DNA from: Apoderus coryli
Lineage: Eukaryota; Arthropoda; Insecta; Coleoptera; Attelabidae
Reading direction: 5' to 3'
Length of the DNA stretch: 64,000 nt
Assembly: GCA_911728435.2 (NCBI GenBank)
Contig: OU452217.1
Location: forward strand, 1,178,001 to 1,242,000
The notes beneath the pieces were generated by a model. It was not told the DNA's origin, did not search any database, and worked only from the letters and a program-made list of their open reading frames with translations. Made by a program: the position numbers and the translations under genes. This document shows, in pieces, positions 40,581 through 54,189 of the stretch (its first letter is position 1; the number at the start of each line of letters is the position of its first letter).

Positions 40581-42730
40581 AATTAACAAAATTTTAGTAA
40601 CAAAACGCTCTAATTCGTTCTAATTTGCTTTTTTATGCTTAATCTAATTTCTTTTGACTAAAAAAATTTACTTTTAAATTCTAAGTGAGAAAACAGCTTT
40701 TTGGGAGCCATTTGAAAAGTTTAATTCTAATTAACAAAATTTTAGTAACAAAACGCTCTAATTCGTTCTAATTTGCTTTTTTATGCTTAATCTAATTTCT
40801 TTTGACTAATAAAATTTACTTTTATATTCTAAGTGAGAAAACAGCTTTTTGGGAGCCATTTGAACGTTTAATTCTAAATTACAAAATTTGACCAACAAAA
40901 CGCTCTATTTCGTTCTAAATTGCTTATTTACGCTTAATCTAACTCAATTTCACTAATAAAATTTACTTTTAAATTCTAAGTGAGAAAAGAGCTTTTTGGC
41001 AGCCATTTGAACGTTTATTCTAAATAACAAAATTTTACTTACAAAACGCTCTAATTCGTTCTAAATTGCTTATTTACGCTTAATCTAACTTCGTTTCACT
41101 AATAAAATTTACTTTTAAATTCTAAGTAAGAAAACAGCTTTTTGGCAGCCATTTGAACGGTTTAATATTAAATAACAAAATTTTAGTAACAAAACGCGCT
41201 AAAGCGTTCTAATTTGCTTTTTTGTGCTTAATCTAATTTCTTTTGATTAATAAAATTTACTTTTAAATTCTAAGTGAGAAAACAGCTTTTGGCAGCCATT
41301 TGAACGTTTAATTCTAAATAACAAAATATTAGTAACAAAACGCGCTAAATCGTTCTAATTCGCTTTTTTAGGCTTAATCTAGTTTCTTTTGACTAATAAA
41401 ATTTACTTTTAAATTCTAAGTGGGAAAGAGCTTTTTGGGAGGCATTTGAACGTTTAATACTAAATAACAAAATTTGACTAACAAAACGCTCTAGTTCGTT
41501 CTAAATTACTTATTTACGCTTAATCTAACTTATTTTCACTAATAAAATTTACTTTAAAATTCTAAGTGAGAAAACAGCTTTTTGGGAGCCATTTGAAAAG
41601 TTTAATTCTAAATAACAAAATTTTAGTAACAAAACGCGCTAAATCGTTCTAATTTGCTTTTTTATGCTTAATCTAATTTCTTTAGACTAATAAAATTTAC
41701 TTTTAATTTCTAAGTGAGAAAACAGCTTTTTGGGAGCCATTTGAAAAGTTTAATTCTAATTAACAAAATTTTAGTAACAAAACGCTCTAATTCGTTCTAA
41801 TTTGCTTTTTTATGCTTAATCTAATTTCTTTTGACTAAAAAAATTTACTTTTAAATTCTAAGTGAGAAAACAGCTTTTTGGAGCCATTTGAAAAGTTTAA
41901 TTCTAATTAACAAAATTTTAGTAACAAAACGCTCTAATTCGTTCTAATTCGCTTTTTTATGCTTAATCTAATTTCTGTTGACTAATAAAATTTACTTTTA
42001 AATTCTAAGTGAGAAAACAGCTTTTTGGGAGCCATTTGAACGTTTAATTCTAAATTACAAAATTTGACCAACAAAACGCTCTATTTCGTTCTAAATTGCT
42101 TATTTACGCTTAATCTAACTCATTTTCACTAATAAAATTTACTTTTAAATTCTAAGTGAGAAAAGAGCTTTTTGGCAGCCATTTGAACGTTTATTCTAAA
42201 TAACAAAATTTTACTTACAAAACGCTCTAATTCGTTCTAAATTGCTTATTTACGCTTAATCTAACTTCGTTTCACTAATAAAATTTACTTTTAAATTCTA
42301 AGTAAGAAAACAGCTTTTTGGCAGCCATTTGAACGTTTAATATTAAATAACAAAATTTTAGTAACAAAACGCGCTAAAGCGTTCTAATTTGCTTTTTTGT
42401 GCTTAATCTAATTTCTTTTGATTAATAAAATTTACTTTTAAATTCTAAGTGAGAAAACAGCTTTTTGGCAGCCATTTGAACGTTTAATTCTAAATAACAG
42501 AATTTTAGTAACAAACGCGCTAAATCGTTCTAATTCGCTTTTTTAGGCTTAATCTAGTTTCTTTTGACTAATAAAATTTACTTTTAAATTCTAAGTGGGA
42601 AAGAGCTTTTTGGGAGGCATTTGAACGTTTAATACTAAATAACAAAATTTGACTAACAAAACGCTCTAGTTCGTTCTAAATTACTTATTTACGCTTAATC
42701 TAACTTATTTTCACTAATAAAATTTACTTT
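40374..42730. repeat. Tandem duplication of an 8-monomer (about 1177 bp) unit
   Basis: The unit 40374-41550 is repeated at 41551-42727. Anchors are ACTTTAAAATTCTAAG (40374 and 41551), GACTAAAAAAATTTAC (40657 and 41832), TTTGACCAAC (40890 and 42066), TTTAATATTAAATAAC and GTGGGAAAGAGC. The first copy has AACTCAATTTCAC where the second has AACTCATTTTCAC. Both joins pass abruptly from C-type to A/B-type monomers. Confidence 0.8.
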
Positions 42731-43054
42731 TAAATTCTAAGTGAGAAAACAGCTTTTTGGCAGCCATTTGAACGTTTAATTCTAAATAACAAAATTTTAG
42801 TAACAAAACGCGCTAAATCGTTCTAATTCGCTTTTTTATGCTTAATCTAATTTCTGTTGACTAATAAAATTTACTTTTAAATTCTAAGTGATAACAGCTT
42901 TTTGGGAGCCATTTGAACGTTTAATTCTAAATATCAAAATTTGACAAACAAATCGCTCTAGTTCGTTCTAAATTGCTTATTTACGCTTAATCTAACTCAT
43001 TTTCACTAAAAAAATTTACTTTTAAATTCTAAGTGAGAAAACAGCTTTTTGGGA

Positions 43055-43650
43055 GCCATTTGAAAAGTTTAATTCTAAATATCAAAATTTTAGTAAGAAA
43101 ACGCTCTAATTCGTTCTTATTTGCTTTTTTATGCTTAATCTAATTTCTTTTGACTAATAAAATTTACTTTTAAATTCTAAGTGAGAAAACAGCTTTTTGG
43201 GAGCCATTTGAACGTTTAATTCTAAATAACAAAATTTTAGTAACAAAACGCGCTAATTCGTTTTAAATTGCTTATTTACGCTTAATCTAACTTATTTTCA
43301 CTAGTAAAATTTACTTTTAAATTCTAAGTGAGAAAACAGCTTTTGGGAGCCATTTGAAAAGTTTAATTCTAAATATCAAAATTTTAGTAAGAAAACGCTC
43401 TAATTCGTTCTTATTTGCTTTTTTATGCTTAATCTAATTTCTTTTGACTAATAAAATTTACTTTTAAATTCTAAGTGAGAAAACAGCTTTTTGGGAGCCA
43501 TTTGAACGTTTAATTCTAAATAACAAAATTTTAGTAACAAAACGCGCTAATTCGTTCTAAATTGCTTATTTACGCTTAATCTAACTTATTTTCACTAGTA
43601 AAATTTACTTTTAAATTCTAAGTGAGAAAACAGCTTTTGGGAGCCATTTG
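43055..43650. repeat. Tandem duplication of a dimer (294 bp)
   Basis: GTAAGAAAACGCTCTAATTC followed by GTTCTTATTTGC occurs at 43093 and 43387, each followed by the CACTAGTAAAATTTAC monomer and the short AGCTTTTGGGAGCC box. In the related blocks at 36171, 38976 and 48397 this pair occurs once, so the doubling is local. Confidence 0.75.
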
Positions 43651-46600
43651 AAAAGTTTAATTCTAAATAACAAAATTTTAGTAACAAAACGCGCTAAATC
43701 GTTCTAATTTGCTTTTTTATGCTTAATCTAATTTCTTTAAACTAATCAAATTTATTTTTAATTTCTAAGTGAGAAAACAGCTTTTTGGGAGCCATATGAA
43801 ACGTTTAATTCTAAATAACAATATTTTAGTAACAAAACGCGCTAATTCGTTCTAAATTGCTTATTTACGCTTAATCTAACTTATTTTCACTAATAAAATT
43901 TACTTTAAAATTCTAAGTGAGAAAACAGCTTTTTGGGAGCCATTTGAAAAGTTTAATTCTAAATAACAAAATTTTAGTAACAAAACGCGCTAAATCGTTC
44001 TAATTTGCTTTTTTATGCTTAATCTAATTTCTTTAGACTAATAAAATTTACTTTTAATTTCTAAGTGAGAAAACAGCTTTTTGGGAGCCATTTGAAAAGT
44101 TTAATTCTAATTAACAAAATTTTAGTAACAAAACGCTCTAATTCGTTCTAAATTGCTTATTTACGCTTAATCTAACTTATTTTCACTAATAAAATTTACT
44201 TTTAAATTCTAAGTGAGAAAACAGCTTTTGGGAGCCATTTGAAAAGTTTAATTCTAAATAACAAAATTTTAGTAACAAAACGCGCTAAATCGTTCTAATT
44301 TGCTTTTTTATGCTTAATCTAATTTCTTTAAACTAATCAAATTTACTTTTAATTTCTAAGTGAGAAAACAGCTTTTTGGGAGCCATATGAAACGTTTAAT
44401 TCTAAATAACAATATTTTAGTAACAAAACGCGCTAATTCGTTCTAAATTGCTTATTTACGCTTAATCTAACTTATTTTCACTAATAAAATTTACTTTAAA
44501 ATTCTAAGTGAGAAAACAGCTTTTTGGGAGCCATTTGAAAAGTTTAATTCTAAATAACAAAATTTTAGTAACAAAACGCGCTAAATCGTTCTAATTTGCT
44601 TTTTTATGCTTAATCTAATTTCTTTAGACTAATAAAATTTACTTTTAATTTCTAAGTGAGAAAACAGCTTTTTGGGAGCCATATGAAACGTTTAATTCTA
44701 AATAACAATATTTTAGTAACAAAACGCGCTAATTCGTTCTAAATTGCTTATTTACGCTTAATCTAACTTATTTTCACTAATAAAATTTACTTTTAAATTC
44801 TAAGTGAGAAAACAGCTTTTTGGGAGCCATTTGAAAAGTTTAATTCTAAATAACAAAATTTTAGTAACAAAACGCGCTAAATCGTTCTAATTTGCTTTTT
44901 TATGCTTAATCTAATTTCTTTAGACTAATAAAATTTACTTTTAATTTCTAAGTGAGAAAACAGCTTTTTGGGAGCCATTTGAAAAGTTTAATTCTAATTA
45001 ACAAAATTTTAGTAACAAAACGCTCTAATTCGTTCTAATTTGCTTTTTTATGCTTAATCTAATTTCTTTTGACTAAAAAAATTTACTTTTAAATTCTAAG
45101 TGAGAAAACAGCTTTTTGGGAGCCATTTGAAAAGTTTAATTCTAATTAACAAAATTTTAGTAACAAAACGCGCTAAATCGTTCTAATTTGCTTTTTTATG
45201 CTTAATCTAATTTCTTTTGACTAATAAAATTTACTTTTAAATTCTAAGTGAGAAAACAGCTTTTTGGGAGCCATTTGAACGTTTAATTCTAAATTACAAA
45301 ATTTGACCAACAAAACGCTCTATTTCGTTCTAAATTGCTTATTTACGCTTAATCTAACTCAATTTCACTAATAAAATTTACTTTTAAATTCTAAGTGAGA
45401 AAAGAGCTTTTTGGCAGCCATTTGAACGTTTATTCTAAATAACAAAATTTTACTTACAAAACGCTCTAATTCGTTCTAAATTGCTTATTTACGCTTAATC
45501 TAACTTCGTTTCACTAATAAAATTTACTTTTAAATTCTAAGTAAGAAAACAGCTTTTTGGCAGCCATTTGAACGTTTAATATTAAATAACAAAATTTTAG
45601 TAACAAAACGCGCTAAAGCGTTCTAATTTGCTTTTTTGTGCTTAATCTAATTTCTTTTGATTAATAAAATTTACTTTTAAATTCTAAGTGAGAAAACAGC
45701 TTTTTGGCAGCCATTTGAACGTTTAATTCTAAATAACAAAATATTAGTAACAAAACGCGCTAAATCGTTCTAATTCGCTTTTTTAGGCTTAATCTAGTTT
45801 CTTTTGACTAATAAAATTTACTTTTAAATTCTAAGTGGGAAAGAGCTTTTTGGGAGGCATTTGAACGTTTAATACTAAATAACAAAATTTGACTAACAAA
45901 ACGCTCTAGTTCGTTCTAAATTACTTATTTACGCTTAATCTAACTTATTTTCACTAATAAAATTTACTTTTAAATTCTAAGTGAGAAAACAGCTTTTTGG
46001 CAGCCATTTGAACGTTTAATTCTAAATAACAAAATTTTAGTAACAAAACGCGCTAAATCGTTCTAATTCGCTTTTTTATGCTTAATCTAATTTCTGTTGA
46101 CTAATAAAATTTACTTTTAAATTCTAAGTGAGAACAGCTTTTTGGGAGCCATTTGAACGTTTAATTCTAAATATCAAAATTTGACAAACAAAACGCTCTA
46201 GTTCGTTCTAAATTGCTTATTTACGCTTAATCTAACTCATTTTCACTAAAAAAATTTACTTTTAAATTCTAAGTGAGAAAACAGCTTTTTGGCAGCCATT
46301 TGAACGTTTAATTGTAAATCACAGAATTTTAGTAACAAAACGCGCTAAATCGTTCTAATTTGCTTTTTTATGCTTAATCTAATTTTTTTGACTAATAAAA
46401 TTTACTTTTAAATTCTAAGTGAGAAAACAGCTTTTTGGGAGGCATTTGAACGTTTAATTCTAAATAACAAAATATTAGTAACAAAACGCGCTAAATCGTT
46501 CTAATTTGCTTTTTTTATGCTTAATCTAATTTCTTTTGACTAATAAAATTTACTTTTAAATTCTAAGTGAGAAAACAGCTTTTTGGGAGGCATTTGAACG

Positions 46601-49600
46601 TTTAATTCTAAATAACAAAATATTAGTAACAAAACGCGCTAAATCGTTCTAATTAGCTTTTTTAGGCTTAATCTAGTTTCTTTTGACTAATAAAATTTAC
46701 TTTTAAATTCTAAGTGAGAAAACAGCTTTTTGGGAGCCATTTCAACTTTTAATTCTAAATAACAAAATTTGACTAACAAAACGCTCTAGTTCGTTCTAAA
46801 TTGCTTATTTACGCTTAATCTAACTTATTTTCACTAATAACATTTACTTTTAAATTCTAAGTGAGAAAACAGCTTTTTGGCAGCCATTTGAACGTTTAAT
46901 TGTAAATAACAGAATTTTAGTAACAAACGCGCTAAATCGTTCTAATTTGCTTTTTTATGCTTAATCTAATTTTTTTGACTAATAAAATTTACTTTTAAAT
47001 TCTAAGTGAGAAAACAGCTTTTTGGGAGGCATTTGAACGTTTAATTCTAAATAACAAAATATTAGTAACAAAACGCGCTAAATCGTTCTAATTTGCTTTT
47101 TTATGCTTAATCTAATTTCTTTTGACTAATAAAATTTACTTTTAAATTCTAAGTGGGAAAGAGCTTTTTGGGAGGCATTTGAACGTTTAATACTAAATAA
47201 CAAAATTTGACTAACAAAACGCTCTAGTTCGTTCTAAATTACTTATTTACGCTTAATCTAACTTATTTTCACTAATAAAATTTACTTTTAAATTCTAAGT
47301 GAGAAAACAGCTTTTTGGCAGCCATTTGAACGTTTAATTCTAAATAACAAAATTTTAGTAACAAAACGCGCTAAATCGTTCTAATTTGCTTTTTTGTGCT
47401 TAATCTAATTTCTTTTGACTAATAAAATTTACTTTTAAATTCTAAGTGAGAAAACAGCTTTTTGGCAGGCATTTGAACGTTTAATTCTAAATAACAAAAT
47501 TTTAGTAACAAAACGCGCTAAATCGTTTTAATTTGCTTTTTTGTGCTTAATCTAATTTCTTTTGACTAATAAAATTTACTATTAAATTCTAAGTGAGAAA
47601 ACAGCTTTTTGGCAGCCATTTGAACGTTTAATTCTAAATAACAATATTTTAGTAACAAAACGCTCTAATTCGTTCTAAATTGCTTATTTACGCTTAATCT
47701 AACTTATTTTCACTAATAAAATTTACTTTTAAATTCTAAATGAGAAAACAGCTTTTTGGGAGCCATTTGAAAAGTTTAATTCTAAATAACAAAATTTTAG
47801 TAACAAAACGCTCTAATTCGTTCTAATTTGCTTTTTTATGCTTAATCTAATTTCTTTTGACTAATAAAATTTACTTTTAATTTCTAAGTGAGAAAACAGC
47901 TTTTTGGGAGCCATTTGAATCGTTTAATACTAAATAACTAAATTTTAGTAACAAAACGCTCTAATTCGTTCTAAATTGCTTATTTACGCTTAATCTAACA
48001 TATTTTCACTAATAAAATTTACTTTTAAATTCTAAGTGAGGAAAACAGCTTTTTGGCAGCCATTTGAACGTTTAATTCTAAATAACAAAATTTTAGTAAC
48101 AAAACGCGCTAATTCGTTCTAAATTGCTTATTTACGCATAATCTAACTTATTTCCACTAATAAAATTTACTTTTAAATTCCAAGGGAGGAAAACAGCTTT
48201 TTGGGAGCCATTTGAAAAGTTTAATTCTAAATAACAAAATTTTAGTAAAAAAACGCGCTAATTCGTTCTAAATTGCCTTTTTAGGCTTAATCTAACTTAT
48301 TTTCACTAATAAAATTTACTTTTAAATTCTAAGTGAGAAAACAGCTTTTTGGGAGCCATTTGAAAAGTTTAATTCTAAATATCAAAATTTTAGTAAGAAA
48401 ACGCTCTAATTCGTTCTTATTTGCTTTTTTATGCTTAATCTAATTTCTTTTGACTAATAAAATTTACTTTTAAATTCTAAGTGAGAAAACAGCTTTTTGG
48501 GAGCCATTTGAACGTTTAATTCTAAATAACAAAATTTTAGTAACAAAACGCGCTAATTCGTTCTAAATTGCTTATTTACGCTTAATCTAACTTATTTTCA
48601 CTAGTAAAATTTACTTTTAAATTCTAAGTGAGAAAACAGCTTTTGGGAGCCATTTGAAAAGTTTAATTCTAAATAACAAAATTTTAGTAACAAAACGCGC
48701 TAAATCGTTCTAATTTGCTTTTTTATGCTTAATCTAATTTCTTTAAACTAATCAAATTTATTTTTAATTTCTAAGTGAGAAAACAGCTTTTTGGGAGCCA
48801 TATGAAACGTTTAATTCTAAATAACAATATTTTAGTAACAAAACGCGCTAATTCGTTCTAAATTGCTTATTTACGCTTAATCTAACTTATTTTCACTAAT
48901 AAAATTTACTTTAAAATTGTAAGTGAGAAAACAGCTTTTTGGGAGCCATTTGAAAAGTTTAATTCTAAATAACAAAATTTTAGTAACAAAACGCGCTAAA
49001 TCGTTCTAATTTGCTTTTTTTATGCTTAATCTAATTTCTTTTGACTAATAAAATTTACTTTTAAATTCTAAGTGAGAAAACAGCTTTTTGGGAGCCATTT
49101 GAACGTTTAATTCTAAATAACAAAATTTTAGTAACAAAACGCGCTAATTCGTTCTAAATTGCTTATTTACGCTTAATCTAACTTATTTTCACTAATAAAA
49201 TTTACTTTAAAATTGTAAGTGAGAAAACAGCTTTTTGGGAGCCATTTGAAAAGTTTAATTCTAAATAACAAAATTTTAGTAACAAAACGCGCTAAATCGT
49301 TCTAATTTGCTTTTTTATGCTTAATCTAATTTCTTTAGACTAATAAAATTTACTTTTAATTTCTAAGTGAGAAAACAGCTTTTTGGGAGCCATTTGAAAA
49401 GTTTAATTCTAATTAACAAAATTTTAGTAACAAAACGCTCTAATTCGTTCTAAATTGCTTATTTACGCTTAATCTAACTTATTTTCACTAATAAAATTTA
49501 CTTTTAAATTCTAAGTGAGGAAAACAGCTTTTGGGAGCCATTTGAAAAGTTTAATTCTAAATAACAAAATTTTAGTAACAAAACGCGCTAAATCGTTCTA

Positions 49601-50566
49601 ATTTGCTTTTTATGCTTAATCTAATTTCTTTAAACTAATCAAATTTATTTTTAATTTCTAAGTGAGAAAACAGCTTTTTGGGAGCCATATGAAACGTTTA
49701 ATTCTAAATAACAATATTTTAGTAACAAAACGCGCTAATTCGTTCTAAATTGCTTATTTACGCTTAATCTAACTTATTTTCACTAATAAAATTTACTTTA
49801 AAATTCTAAGTGAGAAAACAGCTTTTTGGGAGCCATTTGAAAAGTTTAATTCTAAATAACAAAATTTTAGTAACAAAACGCGCTAAATCGTTCTAATTTG
49901 CTTTTTTATGCTTAATCTAATTTCTTTAGACTAATAAAATTTACTTTTAATTTCTAAGTGAGAAAACAGCTTTTTGGGAGCCATATGAAACGTTTAATTC
50001 TAAATAACAATATTTTAGTAACAAAACGCGCTAATTCGTTCTAAATTGCTTATTTACGCTTAATCTAACTTATTTTCACTAATAAAATTTACTTTAAAAT
50101 TCTAAGTGAGAAAACAGCTTTTTGGGAGCCATTTGAAAAGTTTAATTCTAAATAACAAAATTTTAGTAACAAAACGCGCTAAATCGTTCTAATTTGCTTT
50201 TTTTATGCTTAATCTAATTTCTTTAGACTAATAAAATTTACTTTTAATTTCTAAGTGAGAAAACAGCTTTTTGGGAGCCATTTGAAAAGTTTAATTCTAA
50301 TTAACAAAATTTTAGTAACAAAACGCTCTAATTCGTTCTAATTTGCTTTTTTATGCTTAATCTAATTTCTTTTGACTAAAAAAATTTACTTTTAAATTCT
50401 AAGTGAGAAAACAGCTTTTTGGGAGCCATTTGAAAAGTTTAATTCTAATTAACAAAATTTTAGTAACAAAACGCTCTAATGCGTTCTAATTTGCTTTTTT
50501 ATGCTTAATCTAATTTCTTTTGACTAATAAAATTTACTTTTATATTCTAAGTGAGAAAACAGCTTT

Positions 50567-51160
50567 TTGGGAGCCATTTGAACGTTTAATTCTAAATTAC
50601 AAAATTTGACCAACAAAACGCTCTATTTCGTTCTAAATTGCTTATTTACGCTTAATCTAACTCAATTTCACTAATAAAATTTACTTTTAAATTCTAAGTG
50701 AGAAAAGAGCTTTTTGGCAGCCATTTGAACGTTTATTCTAAATAACAAAATTTTACTTACAAAACGCTCTAATTCGTTCTAAATTGCTTATTTACGCTTA
50801 ATCTAACTTCGTTTCACTAATAAAATTTACTTTTAAATTCTAAGTGAGATAACAGCTTTTTGGGATTCATTTCAACTTTTAATTCTAAATAACAAAATTT
50901 TAGTAACAACACGCGCTAATTCGTTCTAAATTGCTTATTTACGCTTAATCTAACTCAATTTCACTAATAAAATTTACTTTTAAATTCTAAGTGAGAAAAG
51001 AGCTTTTTGGCAGCCATTTGAACGTTTATTCTAAATAACAAAATTTTACTTACAAAACGCTCTAATTCGTTCTAAATTGCTTATTTACGCTTAATCTAAC
51101 TTCGTTTCACTAATAAAATTTACTTTTAAATTCTAAGTGAGATAACAGCTTTTTGGGATT
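50567..51160. repeat. Tandem duplication of a dimer (293 bp)
   Basis: The rare phrase CTTTTTGGGATTCATTTCAA, preceded by GTGAGATAACAG, occurs at about 50857 and 51150, 293 bp apart. The dimer before it, with AACTCAATTTCAC then AACTTCGTTTCAC, is likewise doubled. Confidence 0.75.
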
Positions 51161-52299
51161 CATTTCAACTTTTAATTCTAAATAACAAAATTTTAGTAAC
51201 AAAACGCGCTAAAGCGTTCTAATTTGCTTTTTTGTGCTTAATCTAATTTCTTTTGATTAATAAAATTTACTTTTAAATTCTAAGTGAGAAAACAGCTTTT
51301 TGGCAGCCATTTGAACGTTTAATTCTAAATAACAAAATATTAGTAACAAAACTCGCTAAATCGTTCTAATTCGCTTTTTTAGGCTTAATCTAGTTTCTTT
51401 TGACTAATAAAATTTACTTTTAAATTCTAAGTGGGAAAGAGCTTTTTGGGAGGCATTTGAACGTTTAATACTAAATAACAAAATTTGACTAACAAAACGC
51501 TCTAGTTCGTTCTAAATTACTTATTTACGCTTAATCTAACTTATTTTCACTAATAAAATTTACTTTTAAATTCTAAGTGAGAAAACAGCTTTTTGGCAGC
51601 CATTTGAACGTTTAATTCTAAATAACAAAATTTTAGTAACAAAACGCGCTAAATCGTTCTAATTCGCTTTTTTATGCTTAATCTAATTTCTGTTGACTAA
51701 TAAAATTTACTTTTAAATTCTAAGTGATAACAGCTTTTTGGGAGCCATTTGAACGTTTAATTCTAAATATCAAAATTTGACAAACAAAACGCTCTAGTTC
51801 GTTCTAAATTGCTTATTTACGCTTAATCTAACTCATTTTCACTAAAAAAATTTACTTTTAAATTCTAAGCAGCTTTTTGGCAGCCATTTGAACGTTTAAT
51901 TGTAAATCACAGAATTTTAGTAACAAAACGCGCTAAATCGTTGTAATTTGCTTTTTTATGCTTAATCTAATTTTTTTTGACTAATAAAATTTACTTTTAA
52001 ATTCTAAGTGAGAAAACAGCTTTTTGGGAGGCATTTGAACGTTTAATACTAAATAACAAAATTTGACTAACAAAACGCTCTAGTTCGTTCTAATTGCTTA
52101 TTTACGCTTAATCTAACTTATTTTCACTAATAAAATTTACTTTTAAATTCTAAGTGAAAAAACAGCTTTTGGGAGCCATTTCAACTTTTAATTCTAAATA
52201 ACAAAATTTGACTAACAAAACGCTCTAGTTCGTTCTAAATTGCTTATTTACGCTTAATCTAACTTATTTTCACTAATAACATTTACCTTTAAATTCTAA

Positions 52300-53960
52300 G
52301 TGAGAAAACAGCTTTTTCGCAGCCATTTGAACGTTTAATTCTAAATAACAAAATTTTAGTAACAAAACGCACTAAATCGTTCTAATTTGCTTTTTTATGC
52401 TTAATCAAATTTCTTTTAACTAATAAAATTTACTTTTCAATTCTAAGTGAGATAACAGCTTTGTGGCAGCCATTTGAACGTTTAATTCTAAATAACAAAA
52501 TTCGACTAACAAAACGCTCTAGTTCGTTCTAAATTGTTTATTTACGCTTAATCTAACTTATTTTCACTAATAAAATTTACTTTTAAATTCTAAGTGAGAA
52601 AACAGCTTTTTGGCAGGCATTTGAACGTTTAATTCTAAATAACAAAATTTTAGTAACAAAACGCGCTAAATCGTTCTAATTTGCTTTTATGTGCTTAATC
52701 TAATTTCTTTTGACTAATAAAATTTACTATTAAATTCTAAGTGAGAAAATCAGCTTTTTGGCAGCCATTTGAACGTTTAATTCTAAATAACAAAATTTTA
52801 GTAACAACACGCGCTAAATCTTTCTAATTCGCTTTTTTAGGCTTAATCTAGTTTCTTTTGACTAATAAAATTTACTTTTAAATTCTAATTGAGAAAACAG
52901 CTTTTTGGGAGCCATTTCAACTTTTAATTCTAAATAACAAAATTTGACTAACAAAACGCTCTAGTTCGTTCTAAATTGCTTATTTACGCTTAATCTAACT
53001 TATTTTCACTAATAAAATTTACTTTTAAATTCTAAGTGAGAAAACAGCTTTTTGGCAGCCATTTGAACGTTTAATATTAAATAACAAAATTTTAGTAACA
53101 AAACGCGCTAAATCGTTCTAATTTGCTTTTTTGTGCTTAATCTAATTTCTTTTGATTAATAAAATTTACTTTTAAATTCTAAGTGAGAAAATCAGCTTTT
53201 TGGCAGCCATTTGAACGTTTAATTCTAAATAACAAAATTTTAGTAACAACACGCGCTAAATCGTTCTAATTCACTTTTTTAGGCTTAATCTAGTTTCTTT
53301 TGACTAATAAAATTTTCTTTTAAATTCTAAGTGAGAAAACCGGTTTTTGGGAGCCATTTCAACTTTTAATTCTAAATAACAAAATTTGACTAACAAAACG
53401 CTCTAGTTCGTTCTAAATTGCTTATTTACGCTTAATCTAACTTATTTTCACTAATAAAATTTACTTTTAAATTCTAAGTGAGAAAACAGCTTTTTGGCAG
53501 CCATTTGAACGTTTAATATTAAATAACAAAATTTTAGTAACAAAACGCGCTAAATCGTTCTAATTTGCTTTTTTGTGCTTAATCTAATTTCTTTTGATTA
53601 ATAAAATTTACTTTTAAATTCTAAGTGAGAAAATCAGCTTTTTGGCACCCATTTGAACGTTTAATTCTAAATAACAAAATTTTATTAACAACACGCGCTA
53701 AATCGTTCTAATTCACTTTTTTAGGCTTAATCTAGTTTCTTTTGACTAATAAAATTTACTTTTAAATTCTAAGTGAGAAAACCGCTTTTTGGGAGCCATT
53801 TCAACTTTTAATTCTAAATAACAAAATTTGACTAACAAAACGCTCTAGTTCGTTCTAAATTGCTTATTTACGCTTAATCTAACTTATTTTCACTAATAAA
53901 ATTTACTTTTAAATTCTAAGTGAGAAAACAGCTTTTTGGCAGCCATTTGAACGTTTAATT
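52300..53960. repeat. Trimeric higher-order repeat (442 bp)
   Basis: The mark GAAAATCAGCTTTTTGGCA recurs at 52747, 53189 and 53631, exactly 442 bp (three monomers) apart, and TTTTTTGTGCTTAATC with CTTTTGATTAAT recurs at 53131 and 53573. Each trimer holds a C-type copy after CATTTCAACTTTTAATTC, a TTAATATTAAATAAC copy, and a TTAACAACACGC or GTAACAACACGC copy with TTTTTTAGGC. A further copy of the set appears near 54309. Confidence 0.78.
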
Positions 53961-54189
53961 CTAAATAACAAAATATTAGTAACAAAACGCGCTAAATCGT
54001 TCTAATTCGCTTTTTTAGGCTTAAGCTAGTTTCTTTTGACTAACAAAATTTACTTTTAAATTCTAAGTGAGAAAACAGCTTTTTGGGAGCCATTTCAACT
54101 TTTAATTCTAAATGTCAAAATTTGACTAACAAAACGCTCTAGTTCGTTCTAAATTGCTTATTTACGCTTAATCTAACTTATTTTCACTA

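Larger units (their letters stand above)
31000..50275. repeat. Large duplication in the satellite: about 7 kb, copies 12.2 kb apart
   Basis: The stretch 31000-38050 (about 48 monomers) recurs at 43222-50275 at a constant offset of 12222-12227 bp. Checked anchor sites are CACTAGTAAAATTTAC (31081 and 43303), ACTAATCAAATTTA (31521 and 43744), GACTAAAAAAATTTAC (32848 and 45071), TTTGACCAACAAAACG (33082 and 45305), TCTAAATGAGAAAAC (35511 and 47735), GTAAGAAAACGCTC (36171 and 48397) and AAAATTGTAAGTG (36690 and 48916; 36985 and 49212). Differences found by eye are mostly single bases. The first copy contains both A/B dimers and the first island of C-type monomers. The 5.2 kb between the copies is made of further shifted copies of the same material. 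Confidence 0.85.
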
